Assembly (NCBI GenBank): GCA_002394335.1
Contig: DGTP01000001.1
Span: forward strand, 1 to 64,000
Direction of reading: 5' to 3'
Length of the DNA stretch: 64,000 nt
Source of the DNA: Bacteroidales bacterium UBA4333
Lineage (GTDB): Bacteria; Bacteroidota; Bacteroidia; Bacteroidales; Paludibacteraceae
Shown here: positions 26,901-38,400 of the stretch, piece after piece
Numbering within the stretch: position 1 is the first letter of the stretch
Layout of the letters: each line of letters begins with the position of its first letter
Program-made: the position numbers and the translations under genes
Notes under the pieces: generated by a model
Seen by the model: the letters and a program-made list of their open reading frames with translations, nothing else
What the model was told of the DNA's origin: nothing
Databases searched by the model: none

Positions 26901-27871
26901 AACCGTATAAATTCCAACCTTATTTGAAGACCACCATCTGGGGGGGATATCAGATTGCGCCCTTCAAGGGCATATATACCGCGCAGCCGAATATCGGCGA
27001 ATCGTGGGAAATCAGTGCCGTACCCGGACATGAGTCCATGGCTGTAGAACGCGGCATCATCGGTGATGTGGATCTCGGTCTCAACCTCGCCCAACTGATT
27101 GACAAATACAAAGGACTCCTTGTAGGCGAACGCGTCTATAAGAAGTTCGGCAATCAGTTCCCCCTGCTCGTCAAGTTCATTGATTCGCGTCAGGATCTGT
27201 CCGTACAAGTGCATCCCGATGACAAAATGGCGCAGAAAAGGCATAAATGTCCCGGCAAAACAGAAATGTGGTACGTCGTCAAGGCTGACGTGGGAGCCAA
27301 AATCTATTCGGGGCTCAAAAAATCTATTACTCCGGATGAATACGAACAGTTGGCAACTGCGGAGCCAGTCAATGGGCACTCTCCTATGCAAGATGTCATC
27401 GCTACGCATGAGTCCCACCAAGGAGACCTCTATTTCCTCCCTGCCGGACGATTGCATGCCATCGGAGCGGGTAATTTTCTTGTAGAGATCCAACAGACTT
27501 CGGATATCACCTACCGCGTCTATGACTTCGGACGCAAGGATGCGCACGGAAACCCACGCGAACTGCATATAGCCGAAGCCAAAGAAGCTATCGACTATCA
27601 GGTCTGGCCGGAGTACCGCACGTCCTATGATTCTACCAAACCCAACTCCGAACTTATCCATTGCCCCTATTTCACGGTCAATCGTGTTGTGGTGCAAGTG
27701 GCAGCCGAGATTGACCTCCATACGGACGCTTTTGTGGTAGTAGTCTGTTTGTGGGGTGAAGCGCATATCAACGGCATTCATGTCAAACAAGGCGAGACCC
27801 TCCTCGTTCCGGCATCCGAAAATGTTCTCTACATCTTCGGCAACGCTACCTTCCTGACGGCTACGATGTAG
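26897..27871 (+). CDS. manA: Mannose-6-phosphate isomerase, class I (mannan locus copy)
   Basis: The 324-residue enzyme has the metal-binding QVHPDD near 104-109, GKTEMWYVV near 121 and PAGRLHAIG near 189 with the late metal histidine. It interconverts mannose 6-phosphate and fructose 6-phosphate, bringing the mannose released by the phosphorylase into glycolysis. It is last in the mannan operon, overlapping the epimerase stop. The short form without a large C-terminal domain is usual for this subgroup. A second isomerase gene is at 59401; the two differ clearly in sequence. Confidence 0.9.
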   Translation: MKPYKFQPYLKTTIWGGYQIAPFKGIYTAQPNIGESWEISAVPGHESMAVERGIIGDVDLGLNLAQLIDKYKGLLVGERVYKKFGNQFPLLVKFIDSRQDLSVQVHPDDKMAQKRHKCPGKTEMWYVVKADVGAKIYSGLKKSITPDEYEQLATAEPVNGHSPMQDVIATHESHQGDLYFLPAGRLHAIGAGNFLVEIQQTSDITYRVYDFGRKDAHGNPRELHIAEAKEAIDYQVWPEYRTSYDSTKPNSELIHCPYFTVNRVVVQVAAEIDLHTDAFVVVVCLWGEAHINGIHVKQGETLLVPASENVLYIFGNATFLTATM

Positions 27872-27898
27872 CAAACTTTTACATAATACCTTAATCCG

Positions 27899-27926
27899 GT
27901 GCGACTCGAAAGGGTCGCACTTTTTT
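27899..27926 (+). terminator. Terminator of the mannan operon
   Basis: GTGCGAC and GTCGCAC pair around an 8-nt loop, followed by TTTTTT. It ends the operon that starts near 9148. Confidence 0.9.
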
Positions 27927-28250
27927 ATGCCATTTCCACGCTCTCCGCCATAGTGATTCTTCTTTTGTGTCGACTGCATCCGGCATGCTTCTTTCTTTGA
28001 CAAAAACGAAAAAAATGACACATTTGAAAACATTTCATGCCAAAATCCTTGCATATGTCAGAAAAAAGCAGTACTTTTGCAAAGTTTTTTTACATATTGC
28101 TAAATTAGGATTCATATGCTTACGCACTGTACATACGGCGCTCATAGCCAACGAAATACCCCTGCCAACACAGCGCTATCACAGGCGGTGCCCGCCATTC
28201 GCGGGTGCCGCTTGCGTGTATATATTGATAATATTTGACTACCATACATA
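27927..28250. other. Intergenic region with a promoter for the surface-protein genes
   Basis: After the terminator there is no coding signal. The promoter lies at 28049-28079, leaving a 5' untranslated region of about 165 nt. Two short complementary GC-rich segments (GGCGGTGCCCG and CGCGGGTGCCGC area, 28183-28213) could fold in the leader. Confidence 0.55.
28049..28079 (+). promoter_or_regulatory. Promoter of the fimbrillin-like gene
   Basis: TTGCATATGTC (28049-28059) and TACTTTTG (28072-28079), followed by CA, match the extended consensus seen at 40271 and 53701. Confidence 0.8.
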
Positions 28251-29363
28251 ATGAAGAAAATCTACACTCAGCCACGCATAGAGACCGTGGCAAGCACACC
28301 GCAGCAGATGCTCTGCGCCAGCGGAGGTATCAAAGCGCAAATCTCCGGTTACAAACAAAACACCGGCGGCGGCTTCAGCCAGACTTTTGCATGGCTGGCA
28401 GGCGCGGTGTGCTCGTCGCTTCTGTTCTTGGGAACGGCTTGTTCTACCAATAACCCCGACCAGCCCAAACAGCAGGCGGAACTCAAGCCCCGCACGCTGA
28501 TAGTGACGCAGCAAGCCGTCAGCAAGGTCACACCTGCATCAGCCGTCAGACGTCTTCCGCAGGCAACAATCACGGAGAACGGGGGTGTGCTCGATGCCCT
28601 ATGGAGCATTGGCGACGAGGTGTTCTACCGCAATCTGAGCCGCAACGAATACTACGATGAGGAAACGGGAACAAAACCCGAACTCTCCGGCACGCTCCGT
28701 GCGGACAAAGAGGCATCCATAGCTTCGTTCTCCGGAGACAGGGTTTGGTGTACAGAGGATGACCAATTGGCGCTTATCTATCCGGTGCCGGATCCGGAGG
28801 CATTCACCTTCCACGATGACCCCTTGACAGCGGAATACACTATCTCCGTAGCAGGGCAGGATGGCTCGTTGGCAACCTTGGCGAAGGATTTCCACCATAT
28901 CTACGGTATTGCGAGTGTTGTGTCCGTCACAGGAACCACCGCCAATGCGGAGTTAGCGCAGATGAAGAGCTTGCTTACGGTCTGCAAGTTCTCCTTTGTG
29001 GATGGAAGTGACAATAAACTCCCGATAAGCTCGCTTGAAATCAGCATTGGTGGTGAGGGTTCCTACGTCGGCACTTATCCGCAGCAGGGTAGGGTTACCA
29101 TCGCGCAAAATGTACCTACATGGAATGTCTCCGTAGTACCGGAGTGGAAAGCGTCCAACGAAGGCGGCAAGCCGCTCACCATTGATACAAAAGGGGCTAA
29201 TCCGGAGGAGGTCTATGTTGCGCTGTTCCCTATTTACGCCGAAGATGGCGTAATTTACAATTTCACCGTCACCAGCGGAGGAAATACCTACACCGGCACG
29301 GCTCGCGCCACCCTCAACGAAGGCGAGTTTGTGCCTGCAACCATTAAACTCACGAAGAACTAA
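28251..29363 (+). CDS. Fimbrillin-like lipoprotein with an unusual N-terminal peptide
   Basis: A 370-residue protein. Residues 1-45 look like the small MKK-x-Y-x-x-P peptides (MKKIYTQPRIETVAS, then MLCASGG). Only after that comes a hydrophobic segment with lipobox GTACS near residue 64. The remainder (about 75-368) has the layout of fimbrillin/Mfa-like proteins: a leading Thr/Val-rich strand, WSIGDEVFYRNL, a central immunoglobulin-like domain and LNEGEFVPATIKL at the end. It may be a surface adhesin or pilus-like subunit. Either the first 45 codons are a true fusion or translation begins later. The giant gene follows 44 bp downstream. Confidence 0.6.
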   Translation: MKKIYTQPRIETVASTPQQMLCASGGIKAQISGYKQNTGGGFSQTFAWLAGAVCSSLLFLGTACSTNNPDQPKQQAELKPRTLIVTQQAVSKVTPASAVRRLPQATITENGGVLDALWSIGDEVFYRNLSRNEYYDEETGTKPELSGTLRADKEASIASFSGDRVWCTEDDQLALIYPVPDPEAFTFHDDPLTAEYTISVAGQDGSLATLAKDFHHIYGIASVVSVTGTTANAELAQMKSLLTVCKFSFVDGSDNKLPISSLEISIGGEGSYVGTYPQQGRVTIAQNVPTWNVSVVPEWKASNEGGKPLTIDTKGANPEEVYVALFPIYAEDGVIYNFTVTSGGNTYTGTARATLNEGEFVPATIKLTKN

Positions 29364-29407
29364 AAAAAACGGCAATATAAGAGAATTAAACAAAAGCGAT
29401 AATACGT

Positions 29408-32400
29408 ATGAAGACTAAATCGACAGTCGGAAGACTGATTACTCACACCATGCGGGTGGCTGCTATGCTACTGTTGCTCGTAGCGGGAACGAACGCCGTA
29501 AAGGCGAGTGACTGGGTATTGAACGAGGACAAGTATTCGGCAACCCATTACACCGACCATCTTTATTTGGAGGTGTTCCTTGCCGACCTTGACGGGAAAA
29601 ACACGTTCTGTCAGGAGGGAACGCTCATCGCCACCAATGGCAGTAAGAGTATCGACCTGTTGACGCTCAAGTACATTAACGAGGGTGACGACGAGAGTAA
29701 CAACGCGGACGTGAAAGCCAAGTTGCTGATGTCGAACGCCAAGGCATGGTTCACCAACGGTGCGTACGGTACGCCTGAACTGACGAGTTCCGAACAGACG
29801 TTCTCGCTCAAGAAATGGGGCAGCGACAAGCACTATATGACCGCGTGTATCGACTTATATTACTCATCAGAGATGGCAGGCGGTAACTGGAAGGTCTATT
29901 TCCATTTCAAGCACTCTAATGACGACTGGTACGACCGCGTGTTGAAGTACAGCATAGGCACCAGCACGAACCTCGGGCTGACCGATTACGACTGGAAGTC
30001 CTACAAGGTGGAGCTCACCGGTGTGGACAAACTGACGTTCACCGTGCCCAAACTGCCGAACGACATAGACAGCAAGGTCAGTTCAGTTCGTATGCGTAAA
30101 GCGACGTATAATGTAACTTATACCTTCTACAAACAGGATGGTAGTACTATGACGGTTGACAAGTCTTACGAGGCCTCCGCACAGGAGAAGACAGAGGAGT
30201 GCTCGTTTCCTGAGAATGTAGGCAATCCCGCTCGTATAGACTATAAGGTGTCCGTCACTCACGGAGTGAAGGATCCCGACAACTGGTTTAATGTTCAGAC
30301 CAATACGGTAACCAAGGAGAATGCTTTTAAACTTATTCCTATCCCCGGCACAATCACGACCGAATACCGCCAGTTCGCCCACCAGACGGCGATGACCTGG
30401 ACAACGCCTTCGGGGGACAACTATTTTCCCGTCACACCGTATATCTACCGCATCGAGACGGACGCCAACGGCAAAGCGAAGTCCGGCAGTTCGTGGAGCA
30501 AACGCGGTTCGCTAAGCGCAACTAACGGCGGTGCGCAGAGTTTCACCGATGACGATGCCACAATAGGCACGTATTATCAATATATGGTGGCTAATGTGCC
30601 CACCGACTTTATCGGTAAGGGTGTCAGCGAGAGCAGTTTGAACAGTCCGAGTGAAGCGTTGCTCGCCAAGCTCGGCTGCACCACTTCGGCGGTAGTGAGT
30701 ACGGCGCCCAGCGTGACTATCTACGGCTTGCGTCAGGACTCGACCGTCAAGAACAAGGTTCGTTTCACATGGCAGTACACGCGTGTGCCGGTGAGCGATG
30801 CGACCGTCAGTTTCAAGGTGTTACGCAGTACCGATAACACCTCCTGGGCGGAGCTCCCTCCGGTGAGCGGCGATGCCAATCCGGGTGCCGGTGCGACATT
30901 AGCGTTTGAGGACAATAACCTGCCCAACTCTATTGTGCGGTATTTGTATAAAGTACGGTTGGAGTTAGCGGGCGGTTACCGATTCGAGAGCGACGCCGTC
31001 TCGGCGGGTGCGTTAGAAAACACCACTATCAAGACTTTTACCGCTACCAAGGGCACGCACGAAGGGAGCGTGACGCTCTCTTGGACAGCATCGCAGGTGG
31101 GTACGAGTAACAGCACGTATGTCATCTCACGCCGTTACGTCAACAGCAACGATGCGTTCATGTCCATCAACACCACCAACGGTACGGATGCCAGCTACAC
31201 GTTTGAGGACAATACCGTCAAGCCGGGTTATTACTACGAGTACAGTATTCAGGTCTTCGAAGGCGGTGTTCCCCGCAACACGCTTTATGCCGTGGGTTTC
31301 TGCCAGTCCCGCGGAACGGTGTCGGGTCTGGTCAAGTACGGAACGGGTACCGCGGTGCCGGACGTACGTCTGTGGCTCCGGGCGTCAGACACAGGCGACG
31401 ACAACACGGTTAAGAGTTCGTCGCAGTATATTAACGGCACTTCCGAAGGTATTGCATGGAAGGCCGATTCAGCAGAGTTGGATAAGGTCTTCGGCAGCGG
31501 CAAGGACTATACGGTGCAGTTCTTCGTCCGTCCCGACGCAGGGCTGAACGAAGGGGCGGTGTTGGCGAATATACCGGGGATGAAAGAGCAGATTACCTTG
31601 GGTAAGTCTGAAGCAGGTGGTTACGCACTGGAACTACGGAGGTACAATAAGACGATAGACCTCTCCGACCTTACGGGTGACTACACGGCACATGACGGAG
31701 AAATACTGACAGGGTATCTCTATGATAACTACAAGATTTCTATTGCGGACGGTGCTACTGTTGTACTCAAAGATGTCACTATCGAAGGGACGGACGAAAT
31801 GCAATACAGCTGGGCAGGCCTCAGCTGTCTGGGAGATGCAACCCTCATCTTGGAAGGTGAAAACTACGTACAAGGTTTCTATAATTACTACCCGGGAATA
31901 CACATCCCGTATGGCAAGACACTTACTATTCAGGGTACCGGTTCGTTGGAGGTCAAATGTAGCAAAACCGAAAACGGTGCAGGAAGTGGTATCGGAGGCG
32001 GTATTATATACAGCCCAAAGACCATGCCGCTTAGTTATGGCAATGTCGTCATAGAGGGCGGTACAATCAACGCTATCGGTAGTTATGCCGGCATCGGTGG
32101 AGGACTCGGTGCTGGGAGTGAATACCCATGTAACGGAGGAAACATTACCATTACAGGAGGAAAAGTCTATGCAGAAGGCTATGGGATTTTTGGAACAGCC
32201 ATCGGACCGGGACTCGGTGTTAGCGGTGGTGAAGTCACCATTGCGAATTCCGTTAGCTCCGTGACAGCCAATATGGAGGAAAAATGTCTCTTTGGTGAAT
32301 CACATGCTTCATCCTGCGGACCGATTACTATCGGAGGAACTATCTATTGGGATGGTACAAACTACCAAAACGGAGGTAATGACATCCTGCAACAAAAATC

Positions 32401-35400
32401 ATACACTTTTACCGGCGATGGCTCGTGGGTAGGGACATACACCCCTACCGATTATAACTATACCATCACACCTATAGGTGCCACCATTCCTGCGGGTCAG
32501 TACTCCTTGCTGACAATCAGCAAGACGGGCAACCAACTGAATGTGCAAGTAGACAGTGGCGAGGTGAGAACCATCACTTTTGTCCCGCAGGAACTCTCTG
32601 TGCCTTTCTCTTTGGGCGGTGCGCAAGGGATTGCCGATGCGCAGGCTTTCAAGGGTAACTTCGCCGAAGTGCGTGTGTGGGATCATGTGCTTTCGGAGGA
32701 GGAGAAAACCGCTTATTTCGACCGCGTGCTGAATGGTCGGGAGAAGGGACTTGTACTCTATTGGCCGCTTGACGAGGGCTTGCAGAAATACGCCTTCGAT
32801 GCTTCCTACGCCAGCGACCAGCCCAACGGACGGCACGCTACGATGGGCAATAATATCGTCTCTTCGCCGATTGTGCCTGCCGAGGCGCAACTCGCGCGTT
32901 ACGGTGTGACCAACGACAAAGGCGAGTACCTCATCCGCGGTATTCCGTTCAAGGGCAGCGGCTCGGGCTACACAATTGTGCCGGAGAAAGGTATTCATAA
33001 GTTCAATCCCAACACGCGTTCGCTGTTCATCAGTCCGACGAGCCTCACGGCGAACAATGTTGATTTTGAGGACGAGAGTTCGTTCCAGATGACGGGACAT
33101 ATCTACTACGCCGGCACGAACATCCCTGTCGAAGGTATTCCATTGTATGTGGATGGTCTGGCCGTCTCGTCCAACGGCAAAGTGCAGCAGACGGATGCGG
33201 ACGGTTACTACAGCATCAGCGTGCCTATCGGCGAGCACTATGTGGAAGCCAAGTTGAACGGTCACTGTCTGGTGGATAGCGGACGGTTCCCGATCGAAGG
33301 GACGTATAACTTTGTCGATCGGGTGCAGCACGACTTTACGGACTCCACGTTAGTCAACTTCGTCGGCCGTGTAGCCGGAGCCAAGTACAACGACACGATT
33401 GCTGTCGGCTTCGGTGCGTCGAAGAACAATATCGGTGTGGCGAAACTGACGCTCCGGCTCAACAATGCTTCCTTCTCGTTCAACTGTTCGGCCGAGGATC
33501 ATATCACCCCCGCCGGTACCGACCGAACGTTCGAGAGCGACACCTCTTCTATCCGCAGCCACGCATGGACCGGTTCGGGCGAGGCGGCAAACACCAAGTA
33601 TATCTACATTACTACGGATAGCGCCACGGGTGAGTTCTCCGCCAAGTTACCTCCGCTCAAGTATATCATGAAGAGCGTGGAGATAATCAATAACAAAGAC
33701 AATATAGAGTTCACCTCGCTGCCGGAGATTGATTTGACGAACCCTTTAACAAAGTTAACCGACTCCATCTGTCGGGTAACAGAACAGGGCGATACGGTGT
33801 ATAACAGTTATACCTATAACACCAAGAAGGTCTTCACTCATTACGCTACACCGCAGGTGGATGTAACCGAGAAAGGTTGCCCCAAGGGTGCTTTTGGTCG
33901 GGATTCCGTCATCGTGTCTATTGACGAAGAAGAGACAGATACGCTCCGCCACCTCTATACTGTGGGCGAGCAGGGCAGCGTGCACTACCTGTTCGGCTAT
34001 CCTATTTATCAGATGCTGGACAGCACGGAGTATGAGCTTCACGGCTATGAGGCCTATACCAATTACGACGGTACTATAGGTGTTACGGATACAGTACACC
34101 TGAGCGAACAGGAACTGACTATCGGCAATGAGATGAGTTCCAGACAGGCCGTTATTTACAAGGTGCCGGAGGACAGCACCCAATACTCCGTGGGCGATAT
34201 CTATAAGAAGATCCACGACAAAGTAGTGCTGGACAAGGACGGTCACGCCACCTTACGGTGGACAGTAGGCGCCCCGAACATCGCGAGTCCGTTTACCCGC
34301 CATTTCAATATCACCCTCAAACGGGACGACCGTACATACGAACCATTCCGCATGGATGCTATCGTTTTAGGGACGCTCACTACCGGTAATAACTTTGTCA
34401 CCCAGGGTCCGGACAAGGTGATGTTCATTCTGCGTGACCCGTATGGTGCGCACTCCAAGACGACTCTGAAAAAAGGTACTGTCAAGACCGTCTCCAAATA
34501 CTACACCTACCAGCGCTCCGGAGAACATTCGCTGATTGTTGACTGGCTCGGCGGTGTGGATGTAGTGACGGCTAATGGCTTTGGCGTTGCTATTATCAAT
34601 TCGAGTAATGTAATGACGGACCTGACATCCGGCATCAAGGCGAATTGGAAATACACCCACAAACAAGATACTATCTTCCAGACCACTACGGTGGAGTCCT
34701 ATTCCACCGGCGACAAAGACCCATATGTAGGCGCCAGAGGCGATGTGTTCATCGGCACAGCCACCAACATCCTCGTCGGTACCTGCCGCAAGTTACATGT
34801 CCGGAAGGACAGCTCTGCCGACAAGTACACCATTGTTTTGGAGGACGCTTTAGCCATGGGCGAGAAGGTCAGTACGACCTTTGCCTACTCACAATACGAG
34901 TTAGAGACGGTTATGATACCCAAATGGAAAGACCAGCGCAAGCAGTTCCTGACCTACGTACCAACCCGGCAGGAGGCGGAGGACTACGTCAACAACACCG
35001 GTCGCACCAAGTACCTCACATGGCTTCAACCCACGGATGAGCACTACGGCGACAGCGGCTACTACGCCTTCAAGCCGGACACCGCCACGCTCAGAAAGAT
35101 ACAGCAAAGCACCAAGAAGGATATTGCGGAATGGGATAGCGTAGTGATGTGCAACAACCAGATTAAAGCGTGGGAAAAATGGATGTCATACAACGAGCAG
35201 CAGAAGATAGAAGCTATCCGGAAAGGTAATTTCAAAAACTACTCCATCGACGGCGGTTCAAGTCGCACTTTCACTTTCCGCAACGATACTACGACGCTGG
35301 ACCAGACCCAGACGGACTATTCCATTCAGGCCGTATTGGGATGGAAAGACAGCTGGGAAATCAAATCGGTCACTTCTTTGGGAGTCCGAACCAGTTTACA

Positions 35401-38400
35401 GACTTCAGTAGGCGGAGGAACGGTCAGCGGTTCGGGCAATGATACTACCAGTTATACCGAATGGGAATATGTCCTCTCCGACGGCAACCGCGATGTGGAT
35501 ATCTCGATGAATGTTTACGACGCGGAGTGCGGCAACAACAGTAAGATCTTCTCGCTCTTCGCCGGTCAGACGTATAACCCCTACGAGGCCGCCGACTCCA
35601 CCCACTATTACAAGCCGGAGGGCAAACCGTTGCCGCTGAGCAACGCCTCAGAACAAATGGAGCAACCGAATATCCAAATCAGCAAAGGCAACGAGGCACC
35701 CGCCAAGTCCGTCACCCTGACGGACATCCCCGCCGGACAAAGTGCTACAGCCACTCTCTACTGCTCCAATATGTCGAGGGTTCATCAGGCTTTCCCATTC
35801 GGGTATGACGTATCGGTCGCTGAGAACACGGACACCACAGGCTTGCAAATCCTGATGGACGGTGTGCCCATCAACGGCCGTACTATCTGGACGGAACAAG
35901 GTACCACCGTCAAGAAGACCATCACGGTTTCGCAGACCGACCAGTCCATCCTGGACCACGAGGGCATCAAGCTCCGCTTCCAGTCCCAATACCAGCCCGC
36001 TATCATCTATGATGAGGTGACGCTCAATGCCCATTTCGTGCCGTCGTCTTCTCCTGTGTCTCTGACAGTGACGAACCCCATCGTAAACACTGACCCGACA
36101 ACCGGTAACGGACAGTTGCAACTGAAAGTCTCCGGCTTTGACAGGACATTCAAGAACCTCAAGAACGTAGGAATCCAGTACCGCTTTGCGGGTAGCACCC
36201 AATGGACGACGCTCCATACCTGGGTGACCAACAAAGCCGATTCGACAGACAAGAGTTACAATACACTCCCGTCGACGGGCGATTTGCGATTGACGTTAGA
36301 CATGTCTAACAATATCAGTTACAAGGAAGGAGACTATGAGTTCCGCGCCTTCACTACCACGCCGTATGGGCATGAAAACGTATATGCCTACAGCGAGGTG
36401 ACGAAAGTCATCAAGGATATGACCAAACCCCGTCCGCTCTACACGCCTGCACCCGCGAACGGTATATTAGGTATAGGCGAGAATCTTGCCGTCGAGTTCA
36501 ACGAGGACATCGTCCCCGGTTATGTGGGCGACAAGAACGTTATCGTCACCGCCAAACTGAACGGAAGGCCGATAGACCATGAGGTGTCCTATCATATCCA
36601 TCCTTTTGGAACAGAGCCCAAAACAATCAATCCCGTTTTCCTCAGTGGTGACTTCTCCTTGGAGTTTTGGCTCAACTGGCAGGAAGAAGGAACGGTCCTC
36701 CATCACGGAGTAGGCGGCAACAGTTTTGCGCTCTCGATAGACGAAGCGGGGCACGTGGTTGTCCGGATAGCCGGTACACAGTTCACCAGCCGCGAAGTGC
36801 TGCCGAAGGACAAATGGACGTTCTTCGCCATGAACTACAAGGCGAGCACCATGACCTTTAATATGCTTGCGCAGTATGACGAAACCACCGCTTACCTCTT
36901 CAGAGGCGAAAAGGTCTCCGAGGCAGATATACAAGTGGCGGACTATGCGATGGACAACTACCTCTATTTAGGACCTGTTAACGCGAATTTACACAACCTT
37001 GCGCTCTATAACACCTATCGGGATGTAATGGACGCCGCCTCTAAGAAGTACGAGTCGAAAGATACCTATACCTATGGTCTGACCAACTACTGGCCTATGA
37101 ACGAAGGACACGGTGCCATAGCGGCGGACACACGGCACACCCATGATTTCAAGGTGCCTGACTCATGGGATATCCTCAATGCCAACTACGCGCTGCGCAT
37201 CGACAGCACCGCGGGGGCGCAATTCGACATCTCGCGTATCAACACCGGCATGAACGACAGTTACGCGGTGGAGATGTGGTACTCGCCGTCAAGCATTGGT
37301 CACGACACCGTCTTTGAGACACAAGGCCTCTGCCTGCGTTACGACTCGTTGCATAACCTCGTCCTCGATTATGGTAAGAAATCGCAGACCGTAGCCGCAT
37401 ATACCGATTCCTCGGAAGTCCGTACCGGCTGGCATCATATGGCACTCAATGTGGTACGTGGCCAGGCTGCCTCCTTCTATCTCGACGGCCAACGTACAGC
37501 CGTCATAGCCGAAGCGGATGTACCGGTACTGAAAGGAGCATCGTTTGCAGTAGCCAAAGGAAACAGCCTTTCTTTTGTGGACGAGATACGGATATGGAAT
37601 GCTACGCTCTCCGAGCACAGACTGTTGAGCAACATGTACAACACCATCGATACCGCCGATTTCTATTCCGGCGGCCTGATGGCGTACTATCCCTTCGAGA
37701 AAGACAGCACCATCAACGGCGTGAAGACCAAGGGCTTCACCATGCAGAATATGGCTCCTCGCTCCGATGCGGGAGAGATGACGGCTGCACGGTCCATGTA
37801 CGTCAACGGTATGGCAGCGCCGCCGCTCAAGAACGCACCCTCCGAGACACGCATCACCGCACTACCCGTGGCCTCCGAGCGTAAGGTGGTAATAAACCTC
37901 TCCGAAGCGGAAGTCTCGCTCAGAGACATTGAGGGCACGACGCTCAACATCACCATGTCGGAGGTACACGACCTCAACGGAAACATGTCTAACCCCATCA
38001 AGTGGACCGCTTACGTACAGCAGAATACGCTCAAATGGGCTAAGGACTCCGCCAATATCGCCAAGCAGTACGGCGAGGACTATACCTTCGATGTGAATAT
38101 CGAGAACAAGGGCGGCCAGATAGAGTACTACACGGTCGAGAACATGCCGGAATGGCTGAGTCTGGTGGATGGCAACGGGCTTTCGACTTCCGACTTTGGA
38201 CTTTCGACTGTCTTTGACGTGCAGCCGTTAAAGACCAAGACCCTCCGCTTTGCGGTCAGTCCCCTCGTGCCGGTAAACAACTACGACGTGACGATAGGGC
38301 TGAAAGGCAACAACGGGATTATAGAACCGCTGCGTATCGTGATGAAGGTATCGGGCAACACGCCGGAATGGACGGTTAATCCCGCCCTCTACGACCACTC

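Noticed and set aside
26855..28054. A 399-codon minus-strand frame opposite the mannose-6-phosphate isomerase
   Set aside because: Shadow frame; the plus strand has clear isomerase motifs.
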